Positions 48,304 to 58,699 of a stretch of 64,000 nt of DNA are shown here, one piece after another. The translations under genes were made by a program, and so were the position numbers. Origin of the DNA: Silene conica (lineage: Eukaryota > Streptophyta > Magnoliopsida > Caryophyllales > Caryophyllaceae); NCBI GenBank assembly GCA_029255685.2, contig CM055317.2:23134501-23198500 (forward strand), given 5' to 3'. The notes under the pieces were generated by a model. It was not told where the DNA came from, did no database searches, and saw only the letters and a program-made list of their open reading frames with translations. Within the stretch, counting starts at the first letter, position 1. Each line of letters begins with the position of its first letter.

Positions 48304-50323
48304 TTGTTATTTAGCAGTTTAAATTTGATCGTGTTCTACACTGAAAAGAAGATAAAACAAAATGATATAAGCAACTCGTCGTTGTGATTTAAGTCTATTT
48401 TAAACTGAATTTAAACTCGTAGACTTATGCATTTATATAATTGATCTCCCTCAAGAATTATATAAATGGTCCCAAGACTCGATTTCCGTAAATTGATAAG
48501 CCAACTGTTTGGCTAGTTCTACCGTTAGAACTCCTGGTCGATAGATTTCTGTAAATCTCATCTTATAGTCCATCATAGTTGCTAGATAGTATCTAGTGAC
48601 CACAATGTTGAGATAAAGTAAATCATTTGTTCCCACTTACCCGACGTAGAAGGGGTCATAGTATGCCTACCGACGAAGAAGGGATTCATTGAAATCTGAT
48701 TTATAAAGACTAGTCTCAATTTTTGGTTATACGAGTAAGACCCCATCAACTTGTATTTATTCATTTTAAGTGAACTAAAAACTAACATAATCGTGAATGA
48801 ATGAAAATAAGTGATGGCTTAACATGAAACAAATGACATCTGTATGTCATGAAAACTAACGCGTGACCTCTACATGAGTCAGTTTTCAGGCATGTTATAG
48901 GTGGTTTGGTTTTAGGCGGAATATGATGCAAGCTATTTTCGATGAAAGCATAAAAGAAAGCAATAAACGTAAATAAAAGTCCTAGTGTGGCCTATCCTAC
49001 CAAAATAAACATAAAAACAACTTGGAATCCACCGTTGGACCCTAGAAGCTTGCCTTGATGTTCCATCTTGGTCTTTGCAGCGGGAGTGAGCATCCGGTCT
49101 CCGTCTTTGGTCTTCACAAAATTACTAATTTAAATTAAAAATATGAACCTATTTACATTCTAATTTAAATACAAAAGTAATTACAAGGGAAAAAAACAAA
49201 ACGGAGATGCGAGATCTCAAAATTACAAACAAGACCGTGTTCCATCAATACGGTAACACAATCTTCTAAGGCCACACTAAGTTACAACCGTTTGCAAAAA
49301 TTAAATACGTTATTAAAAGCATTTAATAGCATTCACAAGACGATAACTAAAATGCATCAACTAAAACAGATTCATACGTGACATAATACCGTTATTATGT
49401 TTAATAAATTTTACCAAACCACCTTACGAGATTAAAATTATGTGTATATACCGTTTTAGTCACATAAATCTTAATAAACTTATAATACATTATTTTAAAC
49501 CGTTTTAAAATAATATGTATCTTACGAGTGTGAACCGTTTCACAAAAGTCAATATACTATTTCCGTATATAGTATATTATCATATGCCAAGAGAAAATAA
49601 AATAAAAATTATTTTCGAAAAATCTGTCAGAACAGGGTTTGCTCGATCGAGTCACTAGAGTACTCAATCGAGTAACCTTGACAGACTGGGTTTTGCTCGA
49701 TCGAGTAAAACAGGTACTCGATCGAACCCAAAAGTTTCCAGAATAAAAATTTTCACAAAAATTAAAATTTCCAGAAAACTGCTCGATCGAGATAAAACAG
49801 GATCGATCGAGGAACAGTGTCACTCGATCGAGTACTGCAAGTCTCGATCGAGTGACGGGTCATCGAGGCAGACTACGAACGAGTAGTAATTCGCTCGTTC
49901 ATAGAATCCAAAGTACTCGATCGAGCGAAAAAGTGCTCGATCGAGTGACTGGTGGTTTGAAAAACCGCTCGATCGAGCCAAATAGTGCTCGATCGAGTGA
50001 CGGGTAGCAGAAAAAGACCACGAACGAGTAGAAATACGCTCGTTCGTGGCATCCTATATACGCTGCTACGTTTTAAAAACAAAACATGTGTTTATTATTG
50101 ATTTTAATCATGTAAATCAACAATAATCATCAACAAAAGATTTATATATTGCTAGAAATATCGATTAACCAACAATATACAAATTAAAATCGAAAAACAT
50201 GATTGATTTATCACAAAATTGGCACACGGCCGAGACATCATACGGGTTTAAAAAACCGATTATTAAAACATCTTATGAAAAACACAATTGTAAAATTTTC
50301 GTGGCCTTGGCTCTGATACCACT
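48304..50323 (-). other. Copia leader between primer-binding site and gag
   Basis: Two kilobases of untranslated leader, longer than usual for Copia. It contains the CTCGATCGAG palindrome array (49641-49997), a perfect 11-bp stem (50018-50028 with 50039-50049) and the primer-binding site complementary to tRNA-iMet (50309-50321, TGGTATCAGAGCC on the minus strand). Otherwise it is AT-rich with no supported reading frame. Confidence 0.7.
49641..49997. repeat. Array of CTCGATCGAG palindromes in Copia leader
   Basis: About eleven copies of TCGATCGA, most as the 10-bp palindrome CTCGATCGAG and often followed by tgac or taaaacagg, within 357 bp. Next to them are two hairpins with arms like cgaacgag/ctcgttcg (about 49873-49903 and 50018-50049). 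Confidence 0.92.
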
Positions 50324-51310
50324 TGTGGGGAATATACATGTATTCTCCCTAAAAAGTCCAGGATTATAACGAAAATAACATATGCAATTATAGTCATAAG
50401 ATGAAAACATGAATAAGAGTACAACCTTAGGTTATTTGCGCGAATGGCCTAAGAACATGAATTAAAGGAAATTCCCTCCTATAACTTGCACCCAAGACCC
50501 GTTCGAGATGATGTCGCGTGTGCTAGAAAATGCTCTCTTATTGCCTTGCAATATGGGGAGAGGTTTTGTGAGTTTTAGATGTGAGATCTAGGTTTTTGGG
50601 AGAAAGTTGCTCTCGAAAACCCTAGTTATCAGAATAATGAGAATACCAGTCATTGACAAAAGGAGAATTACTCTCCCTTTATAACCCACTTGGCCGGCCG
50701 AATTAGAGTAGGGTGAGAGTGGGCTTTCCACTCTTACCTTATTCCAATGCGTGATTCGACCCGTTTTGCTAAAATATAATCGCGGGTTTTAATTATAAAT
50801 CGCACACATGTTATCAGATATTAATGCAGTCGATACATTAATAATGGTCTGATAAAATTACGATATTGTATAATTATGTCAATTAATATAACTGCTTATA
50901 TTAATGCATGAATTCAATATTTAATTAAATATAACCGTTTATATTTAATTTACGAATTAATCATGTAATCCGTATTAGCTAAAATTATTTAATCCGTATT
51001 AAATAATAATTTCAACATCTCATTGACTAATTTAATAGTCAATACCTCTGACTAATTGTTTAGTCGTATCCGACATAAATGTGACTGTATTTTCATACCT
51101 TCACCTCTCTCAAACATGTCCTATAGGTGTGACGTATAGGGACCAGTTGGTCACCGCCATCCGTATGACAATAACGTCAAACTTATCTAGCAAGCCAACC
51201 GTTATTGATAAACGTGGATCAACTGATAATAATAACAAAGTATTCCCTTGTGATCATTTAAGAGATTTAATAAGTCATTGTACTAACTGTCAAGGACACC
51301 AGCCCCAACA
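50324..51310 (-). repeat. Copia 5' LTR
   Basis: 987 bp, pair of 42369-43354. The primer-binding site lies immediately to its left (50309-50321), fixing it as the 5' LTR of the minus-strand element. Promoter and polyadenylation signals of the element are expected inside but none is named with confidence. Confidence 0.95.
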
Positions 51311-51315
51311 TACCC

Positions 51316-51900
51316 ACCCTACACCACAAACCCGAAATCATTTTTCTCTTTCCTTCTATCTTAGGAAACCCGAAATAACAACACTAACAACAACAATAAC
51401 TACTACAAACAACACTAACAACAACAACAACAAATCCGAAAAATTAAAGACAGATTGAAAAAGCTACAACAACATCAACATCCTAGTCCATATGGATCGT
51501 GAGGAATCAACATCCTCTCCTATATGGGACGTGGGGATTCAACATCCTCTCCTATATGGGACGTGATGATTCAACATCATCTTCCCCATAAGATGTTGAT
51601 TCTGAACGTCCAACCCACCCCCACACCACAAACCCGAAATAAATTTTCTCCTTCCTTAGATCTTAGTAAACCCGAAATAACAACACTAACAACACTAACA
51701 ACAACAACAACAACAAGTCCGAAAAATTGAAGAACAAATTGAGAAAACTACAACAACAACAAAAACGAATTGAAGCTACAACAATAAGAAAATAACATAA
51801 ATGAAGAAGATTTACATACATTACTAGTCTAATTAACATCAAATTATACAACTAAAACTAAATTAATTAAAAAAAGACTTACATTGGCTCCGGTGGTCGC
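51316..51900. repeat. Tandem-duplicated host sequence with 32-bp units and AAC microsatellites
   Basis: Four 32-bp units lie at 51479-51606 (catcctctcctatatggga type). These are preceded and followed by similar blocks (caccacaaacccgaaat, cctt...atctta) and AAC-rich runs at about 51375-51435 and 51675-51720. Subtracting the Copia element, the left flank (42288-42368) plus 51316-51478 forms one unit and 51479-51760 the next, with a period of 308 bp. Confidence 0.8.
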
Positions 51901-52160
51901 GTGGTGGAGGTGCTGGCCTCGTGTGGCGCCGGTGGTCGTGGTGTGGTGGTGGTGTCTGGTGTGGGAGTCGAGGGGGAGAAGGAGTAAAGAGAGATGGAGA
52001 GTTAGGGCATATCATTTGAAGCACGATCATTGTACCATATTAACATTCATTACCCATTCTAACTTTAATCGTCACCCAGAACACAGTAAAGATGTCGAGA
52101 AACCAACCAAATAGCTCAATACTTGTACACATATATACGAAGGTAACTCATAACTACATG
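51880..52160. other. Unassigned sequence with a GGTGGT-rich patch
   Basis: 51890-51975 is rich in GTGG/GGTGGT words; the rest is ordinary AT-rich sequence. The open frame across the patch has tryptophan/valine-rich low-complexity content and is not a credible gene. Confidence 0.4.
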
Positions 52161-52712
52161 TCATTTATGGCTTGGGGCAGCACATTCCGCATATCACTAG
52201 ACAGGGATTACTAATTTATATAAGTCTGATCATTCATGTTCAAATACCAACAATATATTACATAGATACGATAGTCATTCAATTCCAGATAATCGGATGA
52301 ACACTTCAAATATCAAAATCATATGATCACATCACTCTAACCATGGCTCAACAAATACAACTCCCAAACTCTGATAATTTCAATTCAATCATTCATATCA
52401 ATCCACAGTTCATAGTACCCCTATCCTTAATCAGAACTCACATATGACTTACCTCGTCCTTCTCCTGCAAGAACGTTAGCATAACATAACCAGGTCACTA
52501 TATAGTCTACCCCACTCTCCAATTACTCTCTTTGGGTTCCCGAGATAGAACAGAAAGGGCCCAGGTTTGGTGTGAGGGGGCCCCAAACTCATCCCGTTCC
52601 TTTTTGGGAGCTCCTATCAATTTCATCTCGGGGTTCATTTTATTAGACTCTTCCTATATTCATTATTATTTATTTGGTTTAGGCCTGAGGATCGTTCGCT
52701 CTGATACCACTT
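52161..52712 (-). mobile_element. Leader fragment of long-LTR retrotransposon, copy 2
   Basis: Shares ccgcatatcactagaca, ggtgtgagggggcccca and ggcctgaggatcgttcgctc with copy 1. The tRNA-iMet primer-binding site (ctctgatacca on the plus strand) lies next to the LTR at 52713. No protein domains remain. Confidence 0.8.
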
Positions 52713-55073
52713 TGTAACACCCCCATTTATTTAAGGGCCTGTACTAGGACTCTCCAGATGAATAAGAGTGTTACCATCTCGGTTTCCCGAGGCAGTAGAT
52801 ACAAAGGAAAGACAAACAATACTTTAATTATTAATGTTAACTCATAAGCAAGTTTATACAACCGACTCAAAACTGTCTTGTGAAAGAAAATACAACTCAT
52901 GACAAACGACTGTTATGATCTAGACTCTAGTCCGGTCCAAATCCAAGCTCTCTCTTCCCATAGTTTCCCAAGTCTCAGTCACCTGTCAATCTGCTCCCCA
53001 ATAATTGGTTCATCACAGGTGATCACGAATACACAGGGTCAACCACGAGGTTGAGTAGAGAAAAACTGTAACAAACCACATTACTATAAATAGAAAGTCG
53101 AGCTTCTCCACTCCGAATCACAAGACCCATAATTCTCCACACCAATCACAGACCCTTTATCTTCGCACCAATCACAGACCCTTTATCTCCGCACCAATCA
53201 CAGACCCTTTATCTCCGCACTAATCACAGACCCTTTATCTCCGCACCAATCACAGAATGATATAAACAACACAATATAACAATCACATGATATTATGTAA
53301 CAAACATGCTTAATATCAAATAAGAACAGATTTCACATCAATATTCATCAGTATTTCCCCTACCGCGAATAGCAGAAGTGCAGACAATCCAAAGCTCGCT
53401 AGAAATGTTCCACGCGAAAACCGCTACCTAGACACGTATTCGTAATGAATTAATAAACTCCCCGAACCCCTTAACAAACCACATTTACTATAAATAGAAG
53501 CCTTCCATAAGTGGAAAGTTTCCAAAAATAGAACTTTCCAAATATAGAAGTTTTCCAAATATAGAAACTTCCATGACTTAAATAATTTCCCGACTCACAA
53601 CTTTAGTCAATACGAACAAGGCCAACACAAATAAAAGATAAAGTAATAAAACAATATTAGTAATACTAATAACCATATACTAATAATAATAATAAGGCAT
53701 AACCATGTTAACAATAATAATAATAATAATATTACAATGGTAATAATAACAAATAAAATAGCAATGATAATAATATTGATATTAATAGTGCATTACTAAT
53801 GATTTACTAATCATTAGATCACAAAACAACCACATAAAGAAGGAACCACACGACTACTATCAACAGCCCCTAAACCCGTGATCCCAGCCCTGACCTGTCT
53901 GTTTTGACGCCCCCAAACAACCACCCTACGAAGCCACAACCACCACCCCTCCACCGTGGTCTTGACCACCGTACTATGACGCACCCCATGACACTAACCA
54001 CCACCCATGACTCGACCCCAGCAGCCCACGACAATGGTCACAAAACCCTCGGTCACAACCCCAGATTCCGAACCCGTACCTGACACACTACCAAAAACAC
54101 CACGAAAAACACCGCTAACAGCCCCTGTCCTCTCTGGTGGCACCACCAGGCTCGCCACTGAGCCGCGGTGATTCCAGGAGAGTGGGTAGTGGCTGCCGAC
54201 ACCTCACAACCGCCAAAAGCAACCCCTGTAAAACCCAGTCCTCACACCACTCTGTTTTTATGCGACTTAACACCCTAAACGAAACCCACTGTACAGGCCA
54301 CATACACCACCACGACCCACCTTGCTAACCACCATCTACACCCCATGACTACCACCGTATAAAATAACTTAACACCCATAATTCTCGTGAACAAGAAACA
54401 CCTCGAATCCCTACACCAATACCACGATTCATTACCCAGTTCTGAAAACGAAACTCGCGTGTTGTGACAGGCGACAAAGCAACCGCTATTGGTGGTCCTA
54501 GGTGGTCAACGACGGCCCTACCATGGTCAAAACACGACTGCTAAACAACCTAGATGAACATTATGTGCAAGTCAGGATTATAAACATGTTTACACGTTGG
54601 TAAAAATGATTTGAAAACGGGAATAGCAACCAGAGCGATGAAGCCGTGATGAACATACCTGTTTCTTTGACTAGTCGAGCAGCCCTAGACCACCCCAACC
54701 CACCGTGTGAACCTCCTTTCCTTCTCTTTGATGTGGCGGCAGTAGGTGTAAGGGAGTGTGAGAGGTGTTACTAGGTTAGGGGTAGGTTTTCAGACCTTGT
54801 TTTATGTGACGGCTGAGTAACGTGAGATATTGTGGTTTTGTGTTGTATTATGTCGAGTTGGGCCGCTTTCTAGGGCACACACTTCGAGGCCCAACTCTCG
54901 CATACCCGTACGTTGCTTAAAACACGATATACTCTTAATTCGCATACTCGACTTTTATTAACAAAATAAAATATAACGACGCTCATCCGATAAATTAATT
55001 ATAGAATATAACGTTCAAATCCGTAAAAAATCTTACGAATTATAATCAAATGAACAAAATACGAGGTATTACA
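52713..55073 (-). mobile_element. Long LTR (2361 bp), copy 2
   Basis: Runs from TGTAACACCCCC to GGTATTACA on the plus strand and matches copy 1 (27543-29900) in length, termini, tandem array position and GC-rich block. The primer-binding site outside the left end marks it as a 5' LTR in minus orientation. No matching 3' LTR was found in the window. The two copies differ throughout, so insertion is older than the Copia. Confidence 0.85.
53105..53255. repeat. 26-bp tandem array inside long LTR copy 2
   Basis: About five units of tcacagaccctttatctcc followed by gcaccaa, position-equivalent to the 27-bp array in copy 1. Units differ between the copies more than within each, suggesting independent homogenisation. 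Confidence 0.9.
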
Positions 55074-55401
55074 ATCATAGAATATCCTCAAAAAAATAAT
55101 TTACATCATTAAATTTGCAAGTCTTATTATTAGTCGTAAATATGGCTAATATATTACTAATACTAATATATCGGATAGACATTATAGATTTAGTTGAGTT
55201 CAAAAATAGAACGAATGGATTAATTAGAGAGAAGCAAGTCAGGTGGACAAACAATGAATGTACAGGAAAATACAAAATTGATTGAAATAAAAAATAGTTA
55301 TAGAGAGAGAAAGTTTAGAGAAAAATGAAGACGATGTGTGAAATGTGAGAGAGATTTTGGAGGGGGTATAATAGTGGACATTGTGGCACTTCTTAACGTT
55401 A

Positions 55402-55707
55402 TTTGAATCAGTAGAACAAGCAGGTGTGTTAGGCATTAGGCAAGTCCTTTGGGCTAGAGAATCAGGTTTACTCCATATAACAGTTTCATCGGATTGCCTT
55501 AATGCAGTTTTGCAGAACTTCGGGTCATTTCAAGAAGTTATTGCTGCTGCGGAATCATTTCGAAAATTAGGGAACTATGTTCTTTCTTTCATTGTGTTAG
55601 TTTTCTTTATGTTCCTAGATCGATGAACCGCCTTGCTCATTCCATTGCAAGGAACGTTCGTCTTTTCCATTAGTTTCGGAATAACTATATCCAATTGTCA
55701 AAAAAAT
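55402..55707 (+). mobile_element. L1 3' tail fragment (RNase H end)
   Basis: The translation shows the end of the L1 RNase H domain: GIRQVLWARESGLLHI, SSDCLNAVLQNFG, then LSFIVLVFF and, in another frame, the terminal LAHSIARN-like block. It finishes with ccaattgtcaaaaaaa, the same 3' end as the near-intact L1 (tgttgtcaaaaaa). It is severely 5'-truncated and frameshifted near the end. Confidence 0.85.
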
Positions 55708-55733
55708 GTAGAATCGTTAGGTTATCAAGATAT

Positions 55734-56226
55734 TGTAACAAACCGACCCACCACGGTCGTAACACGACCCAATAAGATGGGAGGTATGCCTTTGACCCCA
55801 TTATTTGTCCTCACTTAAGCCCAAAAGCACACGGCCTTGTTACTAAGTGGTGGGTGGAAACTATTATAAATATATCACAAGCCTCACATACTCTTGGGGT
55901 GTTACAAACTCCCCCACTTAAAGAACACAACGTTCTCGTTGTGCCTCAAACTTGACCGCAGCCAAGCCCATAATCCTCCCCCGCTAGGTGGGTGACCCGG
56001 GTACTCCTGACCACAAGCTCACCACACGGTCGCAGGGTCGCTCTGATACCATTTGTAACAACCCGACCCACCACGATCGTAACACGACCCAATACGATGG
56101 GAGGTATGTCTTTGGCCCCATTATTTGTCCTCACTTAAGCCCAAAAGCACACGGCCTTGTTACTAACTGGTGGGTGGAAACTATTATAAATATATCACAA
56201 GCCTCACCTACTCTTGGGGTGTTACA
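55734..56226 (-). mobile_element. TRIM element (493 bp), copy 1
   Basis: Two 173-bp LTRs (55734-55906 and 56054-56226; seven differences, about 4%) with TGTAACA...GTTACA ends enclose 147 bp. The tRNA-iMet primer-binding site (ctctgatacca) touches the right LTR and a purine tract (cccccactt on the plus strand) the left. A 5-bp duplication GATAT flanks it (55729-55733, 56227-56231). As in TRIMs generally, no protein is encoded. It looks structurally whole. Confidence 0.93.
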
Positions 56227-56231
56227 GATAT

Positions 56232-57038
56232 GATTAATGATATAATGATTACTTTTTAGGTTTACATTGATTTATTCGGACACCATTGTTATTATTTCTG
56301 TATAACAATTTGTGTTGACGGAAACAATAGAAATTGAAGATTATTTAAGGGGGCGTAAATCTAAGATCTATCGCCCACTAGTTATCAATCTCAACCACAA
56401 GACATCACAGGGTTAAGGACAAGTTGTTAATGAGACCAATGCACTAAGTAAGATTATAACACTAGTCGGGAACACAACTCAATAGTTTCTGATACGACTC
56501 ATTTTGTCGTGGTTATTTGAAGAGAATTAGTATGGTTTTGACGGTTTAATGTTGTGTTACGATGCTTGTTTGTAAAATACTTTTTTGTTGGCTTTGATTA
56601 ACTTATGGGTGGGTTTTGCACGTTAAAGGTGGAGTCCAAGTCCGAGGGATGGTGAACTTGGAAACCTATGAAGTTATTTTTGGAGACGTGCGCATTGGTC
56701 ATACATATTGGTCGCGCACGCAAAAGAGGAAAAAAAGAGCAATGAGCAGAACCCATACGCGGCCTATATTCAACACACGCGCGACCCACACGCGACAAAC
56801 ACATGACATGCATTCACTCAAGCGCGCATCCGTCTTCCATCTTTACCTTTATGTTACGTAACTTAATAAATAAGACTTGTTTGTTTCCTTACTTTACTCT
56901 GTTTGTTCCGATTTTTATTGGTATTATTACTTTTATATTCCGTATTTCTTTATCTTTTTATTTGTTTTTGGGAAAATACTATATAACTTAGGAGGGAGTT
57001 TTAGAAATACGTACGCAACTTTTAGAGAAGAACCCTAA
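56232..57038. other. Unassigned spacer
   Basis: No gene or repeat could be supported. Around 56680-56800 the sequence is rich in CGCGCAC/ACACGCG words. The 81-codon open frame across it lacks any recognisable motif. Confidence 0.35.
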
Positions 57039-57062
57039 TCAATATATATAATTAAAGGAGGC

Positions 57063-58250
57063 TTTTTTCGAGCGACGTGGTAGTCTCCAACTATTACAAA
57101 ACACTATATTTGTAAATAATAATTTAATTATATTTTTTCTATTAGAATTAGAAAATAAGAAAATAATAATTTATTTACATTTTATTAAACTTAAAAAATT
57201 AGAAAATAGTTGATTAAATAATAATTTATTTATAATTTCCTATTAGAATTAGAAAAAAAGAAAATAATAATTTAGTTACAATTTTTCTATTATAATTAGA
57301 AAATGGTTGATTATTTATAATTTTCCTATTAGATTTAGAACAATATTATTATTTACGATTTGTATACTTACTATATAAGGTTATTAACTTTATTCAGTAT
57401 TTCTATTAAATATTAAAATGAGAAATGAGTAGAAAATAATTTCTTATATACAGATTTTTTCGAGCGACGTGGTAGTCTGAAACTATTACAAAACACTATA
57501 TTTGTAAATAATAATTTAATTATAATTTTTCTATTAGAATTAGAAAATTAGAAAATAATAATTTATTTACAATTTTTATATTAAACTTAGAAAATTAGAA
57601 AATAGTTGATTAAAAAATAATTTATTTATAATTTTCCTATTAGAATTAAAAAATAAGAAAATAATAAATTAGTTATAATTTTTCTATTATAATTAGAAAA
57701 TGGTTTATTATTTATAATTTTCCTATTAGATTTAGACCTATATTATTATTTACGATTTGTATACTTACTATATAACGTTATTAACTTTATTCAGTATTTC
57801 TATTAAATATGAAAATGAGAAATGAGTAGAAAATAATTGCTTATATACAGATTTTTTCGAGCGACGTGGTAGTCTCCAACTATTACAAAACACTATATTT
57901 GTAAATAATAATTTAATTATAATTTTTCTATTAGAATTAGAAAATAAGAAAATAATAATTTATTTACAATTTTTCTGTTAAACTTAGAAAATTAGAAAAT
58001 AGTTGATGAAATAATAATTTTTTTATAATTTTTCTATTAGAATTAGAAAATAAGAAAATAATAAATTAGTTACAATTTTTCTAATTATAATTAGAAAATG
58101 GTTGATTATTTATAATTTTCCTATTAGATTTAGAACAATATTATTATTTACGCTTTTATACTTACTATATAAGGTTATTAACTTTATTCAGTATTTCTAT
58201 TAAATATGAAAATGAGAAATGAGTAGAAAATAATTGCTTATATACAGATT
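57063..58250. repeat. Three tandem ~395-bp units at Helitron 5' side
   Basis: Units start at 57063, 57455 and 57852 with ttttttcgagcgacgtggta and contain repeated aattagaaaataagaaaata motifs; spacings are 392 and 397 bp. A diverged, shorter relative is visible at about 60690-60900. Confidence 0.9.
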
Positions 58251-58699
58251 TCCTATTAGACTTAGAATATTATCCTTTAATATTTATATAGTTACTATTT
58301 AAGTTTATTAACTTTATTCAATCTTTAACTTAGTTTGTCTTCTCTTGACATTAAAATCGGTCAAAAATAGTCCCACTTAGAGATATAAGACAAATTTGCT
58401 ACTTTTTCTTATATATATTTTATCTTTTTCATAATACTTGACCCTTCTTAAATTTAAATTGAATACCCATCTTAATTAAAAATTTGTGGAACTAATAAAT
58501 GGAAGTACTTAAGTATATAACATTATACATTCGTACTTAACAATGCGAAATAAATGTGATAATTTCTTCAATTAATTAAAAACTGAAATAAGACAAATGA
58601 CAAATATACTATACTTTTAGGAGTATAAATATAACTATTAAAGATCACAATGATGTTTAGATAGATCAAGTGGAATAATTGTGTACGTGGATGTTATTT

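Larger units (their letters stand above)
42369..51310 (-). mobile_element. Copia-superfamily LTR retrotransposon, nearly full length, broken
   Basis: 8.94-kb element in minus orientation, flanked by a 5-bp duplication TACCC (42364-42368 and 51311-51315). It has two LTRs of 986 and 987 bp with TGTGGGG/CCCCAACA ends. A tRNA-iMet primer-binding site lies at 50309-50321 and a purine tract at 43355-43366. The order of domains, gag, protease, integrase, RT, RNase H, is that of Copia. By eye the LTRs differ at roughly thirty positions, about 3%, which suggests insertion within the last few million years at usual plant rates. The coding region has about three breaks, so it is a fossil copy. Confidence 0.96.

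Noticed and set aside
56616-56861. 81-codon plus-strand frame with CGCG-rich sequence.
   Set aside because: No motif, repeat or neighbour supports it as a gene.
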